The translations under genes were made by a program, and so were the position numbers. 64,000 bases of DNA, from positions 372,001 to 436,000 of the forward strand of contig JAPEHQ010000001.1 of NCBI GenBank assembly GCA_027405735.1, given 5' to 3'. Source of the stretch: Mucor racemosus (lineage: Eukaryota; Mucoromycota; Mucoromycetes; Mucorales; Mucoraceae). The stretch's first letter is position 1. Every line of letters starts with the position of its first letter. Below are positions 11,073 through 24,265 of this stretch, piece after piece. The notes under the pieces were generated by a model. It was given only the letters and a program-made list of their open reading frames with translations. It was not told where the DNA came from and did not search any database.

Positions 11073-11594
11073 TTCACATGTATTATATTTAGCTCATAAG
11101 CAAAAACACAAAAAATCACTCAAAATTTAGGGTTCTTTTATTTAACTTTTTTGTCTCTCTCTCCCTTATCATAGCCCCCATTTCCTACTATTTTATCCCC
11201 TTACATATGAATATATAACAACATCAACTTAATAAATACATGATTTATTTTGTTCATTATATTGATCTAATATTTTTTTTAACGTTAAAAAACATACTAG
11301 ATAAAGCACAGTTATGCATCAAAATAATTTATAACAATTTACTCTATTCTGTAACTTGCATGAGAAAAAAAAAAAAAAAAAAGTACATTGGCAACAATGT
11401 TTCTACCACATGTAACATAGAACATTGCTAAATTTTATAATAATTACCATTCTTTTAATACAAGAATGTAATATATCTTAAAACGGTCGAATTCACACAT
11501 TGTATATAATTTTTTATATTTCATTACCTCCTTTCAGAGAATCTTACCCCTCTTTCTTCTCTCTGTTTATTTTCCCTCTCATCTCCTATATATC
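11073..11594 (+). promoter_or_regulatory. intergenic and probable promoter of the Ser-rich gene
   Basis: Contains pyrimidine-rich blocks (about 11145-11210 and 11525-11590), typical of the other promoters in this window, and an 18 bp A run near 11366. No coding region is seen. Confidence 0.4.
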
Positions 11595-12935
11595 ATGTTG
11601 AGAAATCCCACTAGTAAAGCTACTGTTACAACAGAAGAAATTGTTGAAAACGAATACGAAAAATTAAAGTTTGCTTGGGAACACCAAATACATGCTGCAG
11701 AAAAACAAAAACAAGAAGCTAATAATAATGAAAATATCCAATTCACATTGATGCACTTGTTTCATGGTTATTTAAATCAAATTTGGATTGATTCTCAGAA
11801 TATGCTGCAATGCGCACAATCATGGAGCAGTGATGAAAATCAAAAAGATGCTGCCTTTACGATGAATATACTTGGTTTACACTTGATGAAACAATCTTTA
11901 AGAACTCGTCAAGAGTTATTTCATATTGTAGATGAAGCATCAAGTGGATTTGATTATTTTTCAATGCCTCCAACAACAGAAAAATCGTCATACTCTGCAT
12001 TTACTTCTTCATTATCATCATCTTCTTGCTCTATTGCATCAAATCAAAGGCCTATCAAATTGTCAAGCTCGCCATCTACGCCCACAATCAACAATTCAAC
12101 ACCCAATCATTGGCAAGACACAACAGCAACATGCAAACATACCTTTACTCCTGAATCGAATTACTCACTCTATTTTCCGGAATCCAACGATAAATGCAAT
12201 TCACAAAAATTATCATGCCATATTTATCATGAAAAGCTCGGGTTAAAGAAAAGTTTCTCTGCTGATAATTTTTGTACTCTCACAAGCCAAATATCAGCAT
12301 CAACAAGCAGTAGTAGTGATTATGAAACAGAAGAGGATGGTATTGCCATAGTGAATCAATCTTGTGGTACTGGTAACAATAACAGTACGTTTGAAATAGA
12401 ATATATAGAAAATGACATGTTGGCAAGTAGAAAACTACTAGTAGAAGATGATCAAGATGACGAGAACTCCAATTATAAGGATAAGTTAATAAAATATCAG
12501 TTGATCGACAAGTTACATGAAAGTTCAAAAGTTGAAGTGGACGATGATAATACTTCAATTTCATCCAGTGGCACAACTATGGAAGAGTTAAAAATAAAGA
12601 GATCAACTATAAGCAATAATTTGCTGCATGAGCGTATAGATTCTTCTTCAACATGTCTACCACAATCAATCTATTCATCAGACAACTGCGATTGCGAAAA
12701 TACTAATACTATGCCAAGGAAGAAAAGGAATTTATCCATATTTTTTAATGCTAGTAAAGCGCCAACTACTAGTAAAACAAGCTTCAAAGATAAACTTAAA
12801 CAATATCGTAAAGATTCAGCAGACAAGAAAAGTTCAGCAGACAAGAATACCATACCACGATCATTATCAAACACAATCTGTCATTTATTTTCAACATCAA
12901 ATAAAGGCAATAAACAGCAGCAAGTTCAAATTTAA
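11595..12935 (+). CDS. Ser-rich hypothetical protein, 446 aa
   Basis: A single open exon with an ATG start 3' of a pyrimidine tract. Residues 1-115 look helical and ordered (EYEKLKFAWEHQIHAAEKQK, then TRQELFHIVDEA). The remainder is low-complexity: poly-Ser (about 130-150), acidic stretches (DYETEEDG, VEDDQDDEN) and a basic C-terminus (KTSFKDKLKQYRKD) containing a repeated SADKK unit. No catalytic motif, membrane segment or signal peptide is visible. Possibly a regulatory or scaffold protein; the family was not recognised. Confidence 0.7.
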   Translation: MLRNPTSKATVTTEEIVENEYEKLKFAWEHQIHAAEKQKQEANNNENIQFTLMHLFHGYLNQIWIDSQNMLQCAQSWSSDENQKDAAFTMNILGLHLMKQSLRTRQELFHIVDEASSGFDYFSMPPTTEKSSYSAFTSSLSSSSCSIASNQRPIKLSSSPSTPTINNSTPNHWQDTTATCKHTFTPESNYSLYFPESNDKCNSQKLSCHIYHEKLGLKKSFSADNFCTLTSQISASTSSSSDYETEEDGIAIVNQSCGTGNNNSTFEIEYIENDMLASRKLLVEDDQDDENSNYKDKLIKYQLIDKLHESSKVEVDDDNTSISSSGTTMEELKIKRSTISNNLLHERIDSSSTCLPQSIYSSDNCDCENTNTMPRKKRNLSIFFNASKAPTTSKTSFKDKLKQYRKDSADKKSSADKNTIPRSLSNTICHLFSTSNKGNKQQQVQI

Positions 12936-14088
12936 AACATCTTTAGAACTTACGTATATATTAATAATAAAAGCAGCTCATATTTTGCATAAATTCAAAT
13001 TATCAGATCAAACCTTGTTACATTCCTGTTGAAAATGTAGTAATTTAGCTTGTTTTTTTTTAGCCGTCAAAATATGTTTAAAGAATTTTCATTTGACGTA
13101 TTGAAAAGATGCTTTATTCATTTTGCTTACAAAATGGTAATCACTATCTCAACTTCATGTATTCATTTTTGTTTGAGGTATCTTATTGTCAATCATTGAT
13201 ACATGGTTTTGCATGACTAGGAAGAGGTGTAGGAGAAGAGAAAATAATTCAAATGCCGATCGTCGCCAGGTTTTGTTTTTGTTCAATTTGCTATTTTTTT
13301 TCAAAAAAAAATCTAAATGCGTTTATTTCTCCACAAATTATTATCATAATATACAACACTGTTTAAAACATATATGTACAGAATTTTATGGCGTTTTGAA
13401 TGGTGTAAATTATGTAAAACATTTAAACACAAAATTATGAGTAAATGTGGATATTAGAAAAAGCTGTTTTTCGCGTAAAAATGCCTATTTCCAATAATAA
13501 ATAACCCATTGATTGCTTTTATATGATTCTTTGAAAAAAACTGAATATTTTTGACTTAGAAATACCATAATAAAAAGTTCCATTTTTAGGGTTGAAATTG
13601 CGATTTAAAGAATTTGAACGATTTTCCCCTATGGTAGCAAGGGCCGCGAGGCCAATGTTCGATCGATTTTTTTTTACCTCAAAAATCCGAGAAAAAAATC
13701 TAGGAAGCATGTCTGCGATGGGAAAAATAGTTTTGGCTAAATTTGTACTTCAGAAAATGACCTGAAAGATTCAAAAGAATCCTTTAAACTTCGAGATTTT
13801 TAGTGTTTTCAGCGAAACGGCAAGGAAAAACTCTATACTTTTGAGTATACACGCTATATATGACGATTTATATGGTCTGATTCAGTAATAACGAGCTCAA
13901 TTGCATCATATCTGGTTAAAAATTGCTTTTTATGTACATCGATTGAATCAAAAACTCGACACAAACAGTAAAGTTCTTGAGAATTTACTGATTTTAACTT
14001 TTTTTTTCTGCCATCTGTTCAATAAATCAGATTCAAAATATTGTCTAAATCAATACGTTTTATTGATACATGCATTCAAATGACTAAA
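12936..14088. other. tail-to-tail intergenic region
   Basis: A 1.15 kb AT-rich region between two convergent genes. No gene, RNA or defined repeat was recognised; the reading frames here are short and low-complexity. Confidence 0.45.
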
Positions 14089-14453
14089 TTACACCTTCTT
14101 GTTAACTTGCTTTCCTTTTAGTTTAGCACCAGGAGCAAGCCATTGTGTAGGACCATTGTAATATTTACCTAGTAAATATCTTCCTTTTACTGTTAATTGA
14201 TCATCATCATGCAAATGCCGAGTAGCAGCAGAGATTGAACGAGTTAATACAGGCGATGCTTCTCCCTTTGTGTGTGGATCAAGGGAAGAGTCTATACTTA
14301 GGTTTAAACTGTCCTGCGTTGAATGTCTATCTGTTGATGCTGGAGATCCTTTTTTCGATTTTTTCAATCTATGCAAATAAAAAATTAGATTTTGTATTAT
14401 AAATGAAAGCTAAACAAACTTACTTGGACCAAATATGGGTTTTCTTTGGATAT

Positions 14454-14492
<39 letters not shown>

Positions 14493-17400
14493 CTAGTAGA
14501 AGTACTGTCCTCAGTATTATCCCAATTATCATGCGAGTGTGCTGAATGCAAAGAAGCAACGTCTTTTGGATCCATCACATCCTCTACAGAGGATTCAGAT
14601 TGATCGTCTCCTACATCGTAGGATTTACTGGCTGAATTTCTATAGTTGGTTCCATGATCTGTTACATAAATAGGTGTACTGTGTAAAGAGATATTCGAAT
14701 CAATTAGTTTGGGATTTTCTCGAGGATGTCGACGAAGAAGTTTTTCTTTTAGTAATGCAGTACTATTGTGTAGCAAAGCAGCTCTCATAAAATCTATTTA
14801 AAAATATTAGATCAAGTTTTGTGTTGCATGAATTGCTTTTCGTACCTTTTTTGATGTTAGAGATAAGCTCAAACCATGACCAAGTCTCGTTACGGAATTC
14901 TAGTGTAGGTTGTTCAAATGCAAAATCTCTCAAATCTTCGATATTCTTATCCTTGGGACCCTATAATTCTGTCAATATAAAAGCATCTTTATATATAAAC
15001 TATCAAACTTACTTGATAACTCAAACAATGCCTTGCGCCTGGTATTTTCACTAGAATAAAAGCTCGATTACTAGAAGCTCGTTTCTTCATCACAGATAAA
15101 TCATCCAATGTTTTGTATTTAGACAATTTGTTGGCATTTTGCTTCTTTGTCTTTTTGCTATTAGTTGTACTGCTTTGAGATGCTGATAATACATTACTAG
15201 ATGAAAGGCTATCATTTGGCATTTCCTCTGATGTAGGATCGTCCTTGTTGGACATGAGTAAATTACTATTATTACTATTTATGCTTAGCTTTTGCGAATC
15301 AAATGAAGCATTCAAATTGCCTGGCGCAGATGCAAAAGAAGAAGATGCATTGTTTGAAAAAGATTTAAGTGTGGCATTGTCAGAGCGTTCACTACTGCTT
15401 GGTTGAGGTATAATGATGCCCGAACCAGAAGAATGGTCCATTGAGAAATCTGATGATTCTGGCGGTGTAGATCCACTAATAATTGTTGTGGGTGCAGAAG
15501 TTGAATGTACCATAGCATCAGATTCTAGTTGTTTGGACGATGGTTTCTCTGGAGGAAAAAGATAGTACGCTAATTGTTTACCAAAGCTATAGGTCATTTG
15601 TACTCGCATTGGATGGAGGTTGGTTTCTAAATGTTGTATAACTGGAATACCACCAACAGGTGCTAAAGAAACAAAATAACAACGCAACATTTTATGGCGA
15701 GAGAAATCATATGGTTTACGAGAATCGAAATAAGGACCCAATACATCGACAAAGACTGGCGAGGGAGATAGGTTTTTCACTTGCAAAATGTCTACTTCCA
15801 ATGTATTGATAGAGGAATGATCTTCTTTACTGACGAAATTAAAGGTGAAATTAGTCAATGCACATTCACACAAGGGTACTTCACCATTGGACAGCATCTC
15901 CCATTCCATTTTCTCGGCACAAAATACAAATTTCAGGTTGGTTTTGGGTTCATGATAATCTTTACGTTGATTACTCTGCATTAATTTGATAGCTTCCATA
16001 CCAAGATATAATTCTTCCAAGGTGTCGTATAATGTTAATCGAATTGATTTGAATTCCTCTATGCGTTTTTCATCTAATAAAGCAATGTTTTGTCGATATT
16101 GATCTCTGGCATGCAGTAACTGACGAGCTCTACTTTGTAGATCCACAATCTTTTCAGTTGCTTCGTATAGACTAGAACGATCAGCAGCCATCATAATTTC
16201 ACGAAGACGAGCAAGACGTTCTTTTTTAGCAGGCTCTTTATACAACAGTAGATCAGTAGCGACCTGATAAATAGCATTGTATTGAGATGAATCTGCTGTT
16301 AATTTCAATGAAGGAAAGTTCAATTGAACCGAATCACATCGATCTTCAAATGGATGTACTTGCGAATATACATTGGTATTGGTCTTGATTCTAAGAGGAT
16401 TGTATTTATCATACAATAATGTAGCAGCAATACGATCACCGATACGTTGAAACTTGTCAGAACTTCTGACATAACTGATCAGCATCTCTGGCGGAATCCA
16501 AGCAAGCCAATGATCACTTTCTTTGGCTCCATAATGATTATCCAACAACAAATCTACACTATCAAATTGTTCCTTTTTAGCTACAAAGAATTGCACATTA
16601 TCCAAACTAACAACCGTTCTATGCTTGACCATTTCCATTTCAACATCGGGATCTGTTTCATCGATAATGTTGAGCCCTTTTACTTGAGTGCGTTCATTAG
16701 CCACAAGAACAATATTGTCTGGATCACAATCACTCTGTAAACTAATTTGAGGGTTCAAAAGATCTACAAGATAACTGCTCTTCATAACATAGTTATTGGG
16801 GATAGTCTTTAGTTGCATTACTGGATTATTGACATTATCACTTCGAGACATATCGACTGTATCAGAATCGCTACCACCAAGTGGCTTCTCTTCTTCAGTT
16901 TCATTTGGAGCGTAGAACTTTGTATCCTGTTCAGATAATAATTTGGAAATCAATTCTTCTGCCATTGATGTGTCCATGCCACCTTCATCATCATCAAGTA
17001 CAAATTGTTTATGATTATGGCTGTACTGCATATCAGAAGCTTCAATAAGATCTCTCAAGAATTTGACCGTACGTGCAGTCATATAATATGAAAGAGCACG
17101 ACGATGATCTTTGAGATCAAGTCCATGATATAAAATGTTACGAACTGAATTGTTCCAGAGGATTTGAGGATTGTGAGCAATATATCGAACCTTGAATAAG
17201 CCCATTAATTCTTCCCATTGCGCTAAAGAATCTTTGCCAAAGATGGTAGATTTGGAATAAGCATCTGATTTCTTGTTATGGACCATATCAGGAAGATCTT
17301 GCGTAGACAACTCCTTGAGATAGCGTTGTAATAATTCGCGTTTTTCATATAATATTCTAGTCTTTTCTACAATAGCGTCCGACTAAACGAATGAAATGTT

Positions 17401-20400
17401 AGATGATCAAAATTAACCATGTATTTTACAAATTCATCATTTACCAATTCTTGTAGAGCTTTTTCATCAGAACCATGTTGAAGACGCTTCAATTCAATAT
17501 TATGTAATCGAGTTTGATGCTTTCTGATCTGTATATCAATATTTTGGCTTCTGTCACGTAATAATGTCATTTGCATTTCGCGAGTATCTGTGAATAGATA
17601 TTAGTTGAACGTTTCTTCTAGTTCAAATGTCAACTTACCAACAGCTGTTCCTAATATACAATCATGTGTTTCATGCAAATATCTAAATTTCTGTACATCG
17701 TCCTTGTTTGTTTGACGAAGATAGTATATACAAGGTGAGAATGCAAATGGTAAAACTTGAATTGCAGGTAGGATTTCAGGAGTAGCAACGCCCATTTCAA
17801 TAAAATCATCTAAATCAACCCAATCTGAAGAGTCAGAATCATTATTACATCTATAATTCAAGCCTTCCATCATGTCTAATCCATTATCGCTTTCATCTGA
17901 AAGATATTGATCTGCTTGTACAGGTACACTAACATTATCTGCGCCCGACGAAGAGAAAGAATCATCACCATTAATATTATAATTGGCTTTAACAGCACGC
18001 AAATCAATATTTTTGAGCTGTACTTCTGCTTCAGTTATAGGCCAATTTGCTTTCAACCGTTTTTGATCTAGTTTGTAATTTGCTACATTTACAACTTCTC
18101 TTCTTTGATGAATATCAACACTAAATGCATTGACAAATCCTTTCAAACCAACTGAATCACCTAGTTCTTCAGTTGTTACTTCTTCTGCAACCACATTTTC
18201 ATCTTTCATGAAATAACCACATGTCAATGGGTTAACTACAACCTTGTACTTTACTGTGCTCATATGACGGCCGAATTTTTGTGTTGGACGAGTATCTAGT
18301 TTGGGAAACAATGAACCTGCTCTTAATGGATAACTCATAGCACCACCAAATAAACGGAACCAAGAAACAAAATGATCTATGAAACCTGGAGTCAAATGCA
18401 TTGAATTGCCTGTAACATTTCCTTTATCCGAATCAGGTTCGTAATCAGATGTTTTGATAATACTAATGGAAGGATGAATGAAATCTGATCTAAATCCTCT
18501 ATATGCATCATAGTCCTACAAGTAATATTAATAGACTATTTACAATGACAACTACTTGAATTACCTTTTCATGAACATTTTGTGGCGCCTTTAGTTTTAC
18601 TTTATAATGAGGTAAAAAGTGCAATAATCTACTTTTATGAACAGCACGAGCATCAGACATGACCTCGCTGTTTTCATCGCAGATTTCACAATGAGGATTA
18701 CACATCCGTTCTAAATGGCATCCTAACCCCATTCGAATACCACCTGATAATTTGAGTGCAATCTTTACAAATCGAGATCCATTTTCATCGCTATTTGACA
18801 TGATGGAAGAATTAAAAGACGACATGGACATGGATTGGCGTATTTGTTGTTGCTGTTGCTGCTGTGAAGTATCTTTACATCCACTATGGTCTGCAGCAAT
18901 AATATAAGGTGCTGTATATCCACCTCGCACAAGATCAGGTACACCAAATGCATAATCTCGACTGATAATTTGCATAAATTCGCCTTGAGGATTTTCATGG
19001 CCTAATAAACAGATAACATCATTTCGCCATACCTTGGCTAGACCAAATCCCTTTTCACTCATATCATAAGGATCTCGAGATCCTTTCATTACCATGGCTA
19101 AATCACCACCTCCAACAAAGGATATTTTGACTCGAGTATGAATGATTAACCTGAGTTTATCCCAAAAACCAACCTTTTCTGAAGGATCTACAGGTGGTTT
19201 TGTAAATGTATCCATGACACGAGTAATATCTTGGATTGCAGGTTGATATGGCACACACCAACAAATATGAGAAAGCGCAGAGTTGTGTACATTAATATTA
19301 ACAATCGAGAAAAACTTGAGTGGTGTTGTAGTACGTACAATATCCATTGAATAATGAGCATCGTTTTCATCTACGATATTTAAATGAATACTACGAGTAG
19401 CATCCAATTCACCTAAATCATCACCAAATACATAATTTCCAGAAAGTGACCAAGCAGCTGTAGAATGAGGTACACTATCTATAGTCGATATATCATTATC
19501 TTCAGGATTGCTTGCTAATGGAGGTACAGAAATGAACGGAATAGGATAATCACGAAGCTGAACCCATGTTTCTCCTGATTTCCAATCCAAATGAAAAGGT
19601 ACAATCGTTGATAGTGGCGTGTCTAATGGTTGGCCTTTACCAACATCAAAGATAAATTGTCTTGTCTGATCTAGATTGAAATCAGGATGTCTAAAATCAA
19701 GTGATGTATGCTTCATTGTTAAATCTAATAATGGTGGGTATTTGGGTAATTCGACAATATTGATGCAGAACATTTCAGAAAGATAGTGTGTCTTTTCATC
19801 TTTGACAGGATCGACAAATATCTCATCTAATTGACCAGCAATTATAGCATGTCGATAATTAGCACTTTGCATACGAACATAAGTGTTGTTTTCTTTGACA
19901 AGTGCTGCATCTATATGTCTTCTCCATGAATTGGAATTGTGCTCTTGTAATTTCTGCCATGCTTCATTCACTCTAGCATCTGCTTCTTCATTTGCATAAA
20001 TAGATTCTGTAGTTATATTATTAGCTAAAACAATATCACCATCTAAATATGTAGAATATTACCTTTATCTTTGTAATCACCAGTTGGTTGCATCAATGTC
20101 TGCGCTTTAATCTCAAAAGCATCTTGAATAGCAATACGATTTGCTTGTTCAACTAAACCAGTTTTCCAAATAGAGCGAAGTCTTGCTTCAAAAGGATCAT
20201 CCTCAAATTGAAATGTAAACAAATCACACACTAGTCGCATATGAGGAATTACAGAGGGCGTATTTTTCTCATGAGGTCCAAAAAAAAGAAACGATACACC
20301 TTTTGATAATCGAGCATGTGATGCTTTGATAGCCTTTATCAATGTTACTGTGCTATCAACAAAATTGCAAAGCTCATAGCCATAAGGAATTCTCATGTAC

Positions 20401-20744
20401 ATTTTTGACATGGCCAATTGATTTGTTTTTGTAAGCTCTCCAGTAGTGAAATTTACATCCTTTTCAATGGAAAATTGCATATTATCTAGTTCAAATAATT
20501 GATCCCAATGATCTGCTTGACGTGGAGAAACACCAAAAAGTGTTAAATTTCTAATAGCCATAGGTGGCATTTCTCCAAGGTTTTCTACTTGATTATCCCA
20601 TTGCATACGTAACGTATCCATACGTAAATACAATTCAGTTGTACCAGGCAAGAATATATGGACATCGGTACGATTGATTTGAAATTGGACCTTGTGCAAT
20701 ACTACTTTCTTTTTCTTTTTGATGATACCATCATCCTCTGATAC

Positions 20745-20778
<34 letters not shown>

Positions 20779-23700
20779 GGTGGTTGTTTGCTCTTTTTGG
20801 GAAAGACCTGCTTTAGTGCTTCCAATGTTGACATTGCAGTAACGAGACACGCATAGTGATTAGTAATAGAATATTGGGCACCGTTTTTTTTAACAACAAT
20901 AGAAGGCGCAAGCAAGATTTGTGCTGAATCCAGCAGCACTTCTGTGCGAGTATTAATACGAGAAATCCACATAATCACTGCTTTTCTATCCTCATGTTGA
21001 TGCCAATCATATTCATCAATTGAATCATCTGTTTTAAATATACGTTCTATAATGAAATGTTGTATCGATACGCGAGATGTACCAAAAGGAATTTGTCGAT
21101 TGTTATTGTTGGTAGCTGTTGAATCTTCTGTGGAGGCTGCTAATGTTTCATCATCGTCACCATCTGAATTATCATCTTCATTATCTGTACTGGCAGTGGT
21201 TGTAGTTGTATTAACAGAAATGTTACTAAGGCTGCTCTTATGAGTTCGATTTCCACGAGTAGCAGCTGCAAAGATTCGAGACCCACTAAACCCTAAATTG
21301 ATCAGCTGTATCGAAGCAATAACTCGAACATCAATGTCTTTTTCAGGAGCATTATCCAAGAATCCCTTAGGAATCACTCTTTTACCCTTTAATCCACGAT
21401 CAACACCTTCAAATACAATGGCAGCATCTGTAATCATAACACTTGTCTTTAGAATTGAGATATATCCAAACAAAACATTATTTTCAGATGAAGTTTTTGT
21501 TCCTGATGCTGATTTTTGATGTGTATTACTTGGATTCACGTCCTTTAAAACCTGCTCCACAACATTTCTAGCCCAAAACTCCATTTGATTTTGTCCATCT
21601 GCAGTTTTTGTCCATAAATTCAACACAGGTCTATCAATAACAGTATCTACATTGATATGATGAGCATCTGGATTCCAAATGACTTGAATGTTTTGTTTGT
21701 TGATATCATGAGCAGCACTAACATTAAGACGAGTATGAGCATTGCATTCAAAATTTCCTACTGATACAAAATAATTGGGATCTCCCACATCAGGAGGATG
21801 ATTTTTCGGTGGAAAAGATGAATTTTCAGAGAATATATCAAAACATGTATTTTGTACTGTAAATCGCATGGACGTTTTATAATACCATTCAATGATATTT
21901 TTCTCAGTTGATTCATTTGCCCCTTTTGATTTCCAACTACGTCTAAATAAATTGATCCATGATGGTCTTGCCTGTGTTTGTATACGTTGTACAGCACTAG
22001 AATTTGCTTGATATTCTATATGATCCTCATTTGTTGTATTTGTCTGCTGAGTACTATGAATTGTGGTGGTATAAGGTTCTGAGTAACGTGGAAGAACTGA
22101 GGTGGGTCGATTCTTTTGTGCGCAATAAGATCCATTGGCTTCAAATGTGATACCTGACCATGATATAATTCCCATTTGTTTAGTTGTTGCGCATTTGATA
22201 TGTATAGATGGGTTTTCAATGCATACTGATAAACTGCCTCGAGGAATGTCATGAAAGATTTTCTTTAGTTGATTTTCTAAATGCTGCTCTTGAGATGCTG
22301 AAAATTGTTTTGGCGTGGCTGGAATTTTGGCAGAGTCCTCATTTTTAAAGGATTTTAATTTATAGAGCAGGCTTGCCTTTGACACGTCTAAGTATATTTT
22401 TGGTTCATGCATGGATAGATTAATATCGAGGAACTTTTTGTTTGGTCGTAGATCATCATTCCAAAGTACAGTATTAGCTTTGTCAAAATCATCTGGTAAA
22501 ACATCCATGCCCGTGGTCAAGCCAGATTCTATTGGCACTGAGCTAATTGCAGATTGTGATATATTTGCTGTAAACTTGATTTCCGGTAAATTGATCAATT
22601 GTAATTGAGAATGTGTAATCGGTAATGATTTATCGATAATGGTGTAGGTACTAGCTAATGAACATTGCAGCTTGTAATATGGATCTACATCCCGCACATA
22701 ACACTCTGATATACCGGAAATGTGAAATCCTTGCAGTTTCAATATGCTAGAACACATGGATTGATGTTGCGACTCAAGCGTTGTATTATCAATGGACAGT
22801 GTGACAGAACGGAAGAATTGAACCATGCTGGATTTGTGTTGTGCTGTTTGTTCTACTAACGAATCAAAACCTTCATATTTAGGTCTTTCTTTTTGAACTT
22901 GTTTTGCGCTTTTACTGATGCTCTTCATCAATTCCATCAAAGGATTAAGTTTAATTGCAATGGCACCCAAACGAGTATTTACATCTATATCCTTAAGTGT
23001 CACACAGGCAGCAGATAAATGACAGGAAATGACAATTTCTCCCCCTGATGGTAATGCCAACATGTCCATTAATTCTAGTGTTTGCGAATTCTCTCCTCCA
23101 ACAATCGATACTTTTCCCATATTGACCATAATCTCAAAAAACTTTTCTTTAAACAAATGTTGAGCTCGTTTTAGTGAATGTCGTTGGTAACTTGATTTCA
23201 TTGAAAATCTATCGTTTTCATCCAAAATGTGATTGCATTGTTGTTCCAATGGTGAAAAAGGTACTGATGAATTGGGTATATTAGATGTAGAATTACTGCC
23301 ACGAGGAAGAGTAACGTCTGCAAATAAGGTTGAACTGAAATTGATGTTTTCTACTTTAACTGAGGCATGTTGTTCAATATCTATACTAAGTTTATCAATC
23401 TGTACATCGACATAATTTGCTAATCCAGACATTAAAAGTTGCGCTGGCAATGCTGAAGTGAATTTGATGATTTGTTTGACAATTGAAAGTGAATACCACC
23501 ACGGAATCTTCTTTAATGAAGAACTTACACGGGAAAGCTTGCGATTAAGCTTATTTGTTCTTACTATTTTCTTATGGTGTTGACGTGCAGCAGCTAAAGC
23601 AACTAAACTATGCAATTGAACATGAATATCAGCAATATAAATTGAGATGTAAGGCGTAGGTGATGATAATGTTGGTCTATTTCGAAGTCTAAGCTTCAGT

Positions 23701-23891
23701 TTTCCTACTTTTACTGACCAAAGAGCAGCTTCAGATGATTTGTGGTGATGATATTGAATATTATTGACTGAGAAAAAGCCAATACGTCCAAAACGAAAGT
23801 GGAATCGTAGAGCTAAAACCGACCTTAAACATAATCTGATTATCCAAAAGCCCAGAATTATTAAAGCATAATGATACAAGCTATAAGCCAT
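14089..23891 (-). CDS. FMP27: bridge-like lipid-transfer protein, Fmp27/Hobbit/BLTP2 family
   Basis: Eight exons (23891-20063, 20042-18565, 18515-17639, 17587-17445, 17382-15013, 14960-14846, 14793-14424, 14368-14089) join in frame to 3153 aa. A hydrophobic N-terminal segment (about residues 5-30) would anchor it in the ER. The diagnostic GFWDK block begins at about residue 1568 (GFWDKLRLIIHTRVKISFVG). The C-terminal region has the conserved HWLAWIPPEML block and a KDKNIEDLRDFAF segment. Family members form long hydrophobic grooves that move lipids at ER-plasma membrane contact sites. Oddities: a poly-Thr run encoded by (ACT)n at 14455-14493, a poly-Gln run near 20748-20780, and a serine-rich insert before the last exons. 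The length is at the large end for the family. Confidence 0.93.
14455..14493 (-). repeat. (ACT)n microsatellite in FMP27 coding sequence
   Basis: A triplet run in exon 7 of FMP27 encodes about 14 consecutive Thr residues. Being in frame, length changes would alter only the Thr tract. Confidence 0.8.
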
Positions 23892-24265
23892 GATATTCTT
23901 GAGCTTTTTACTATGTTGTTATTAATAGTAAGCCTTGTAGAAAAATAAAAACAGACTACTAGAGTTTTCGTAATAGCGGAAATAAAATTTTATTAGTGAT
24001 TAATGCAAGGAAATGAAGGGTCGTTTTCAATTTGATTTACTTGTTTTTTTTTTCTATTGAAATCCTTAAAACGAGAGTATCTTGAGGTAAATAAAGAAAA
24101 GAAGAAAAAGTGTATATATAAAGAGAACGAGATTAGTTAAAAAGGTACTTTAAAATATCCATAATTAGAAGACACCAACATGGCCCCGAATAAAAAACAT
24201 GATGAACATTCGGCGTTTCAACGAAGCCATTAAATAACGAGAAGCTCAGTATTTGTATTTTTTAT
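23892..24265 (-). promoter_or_regulatory. FMP27 upstream region
   Basis: 374 bp between the stop of the SET gene and the start of FMP27, both on the minus strand. It is presumed to hold the SET gene 3' end and the FMP27 promoter; no specific element was recognised. Confidence 0.35.

Noticed and set aside
14403..14603. Plus-strand frame with poly-Val
   Set aside because: It is the antisense of the (ACT)n poly-Thr tract of FMP27.
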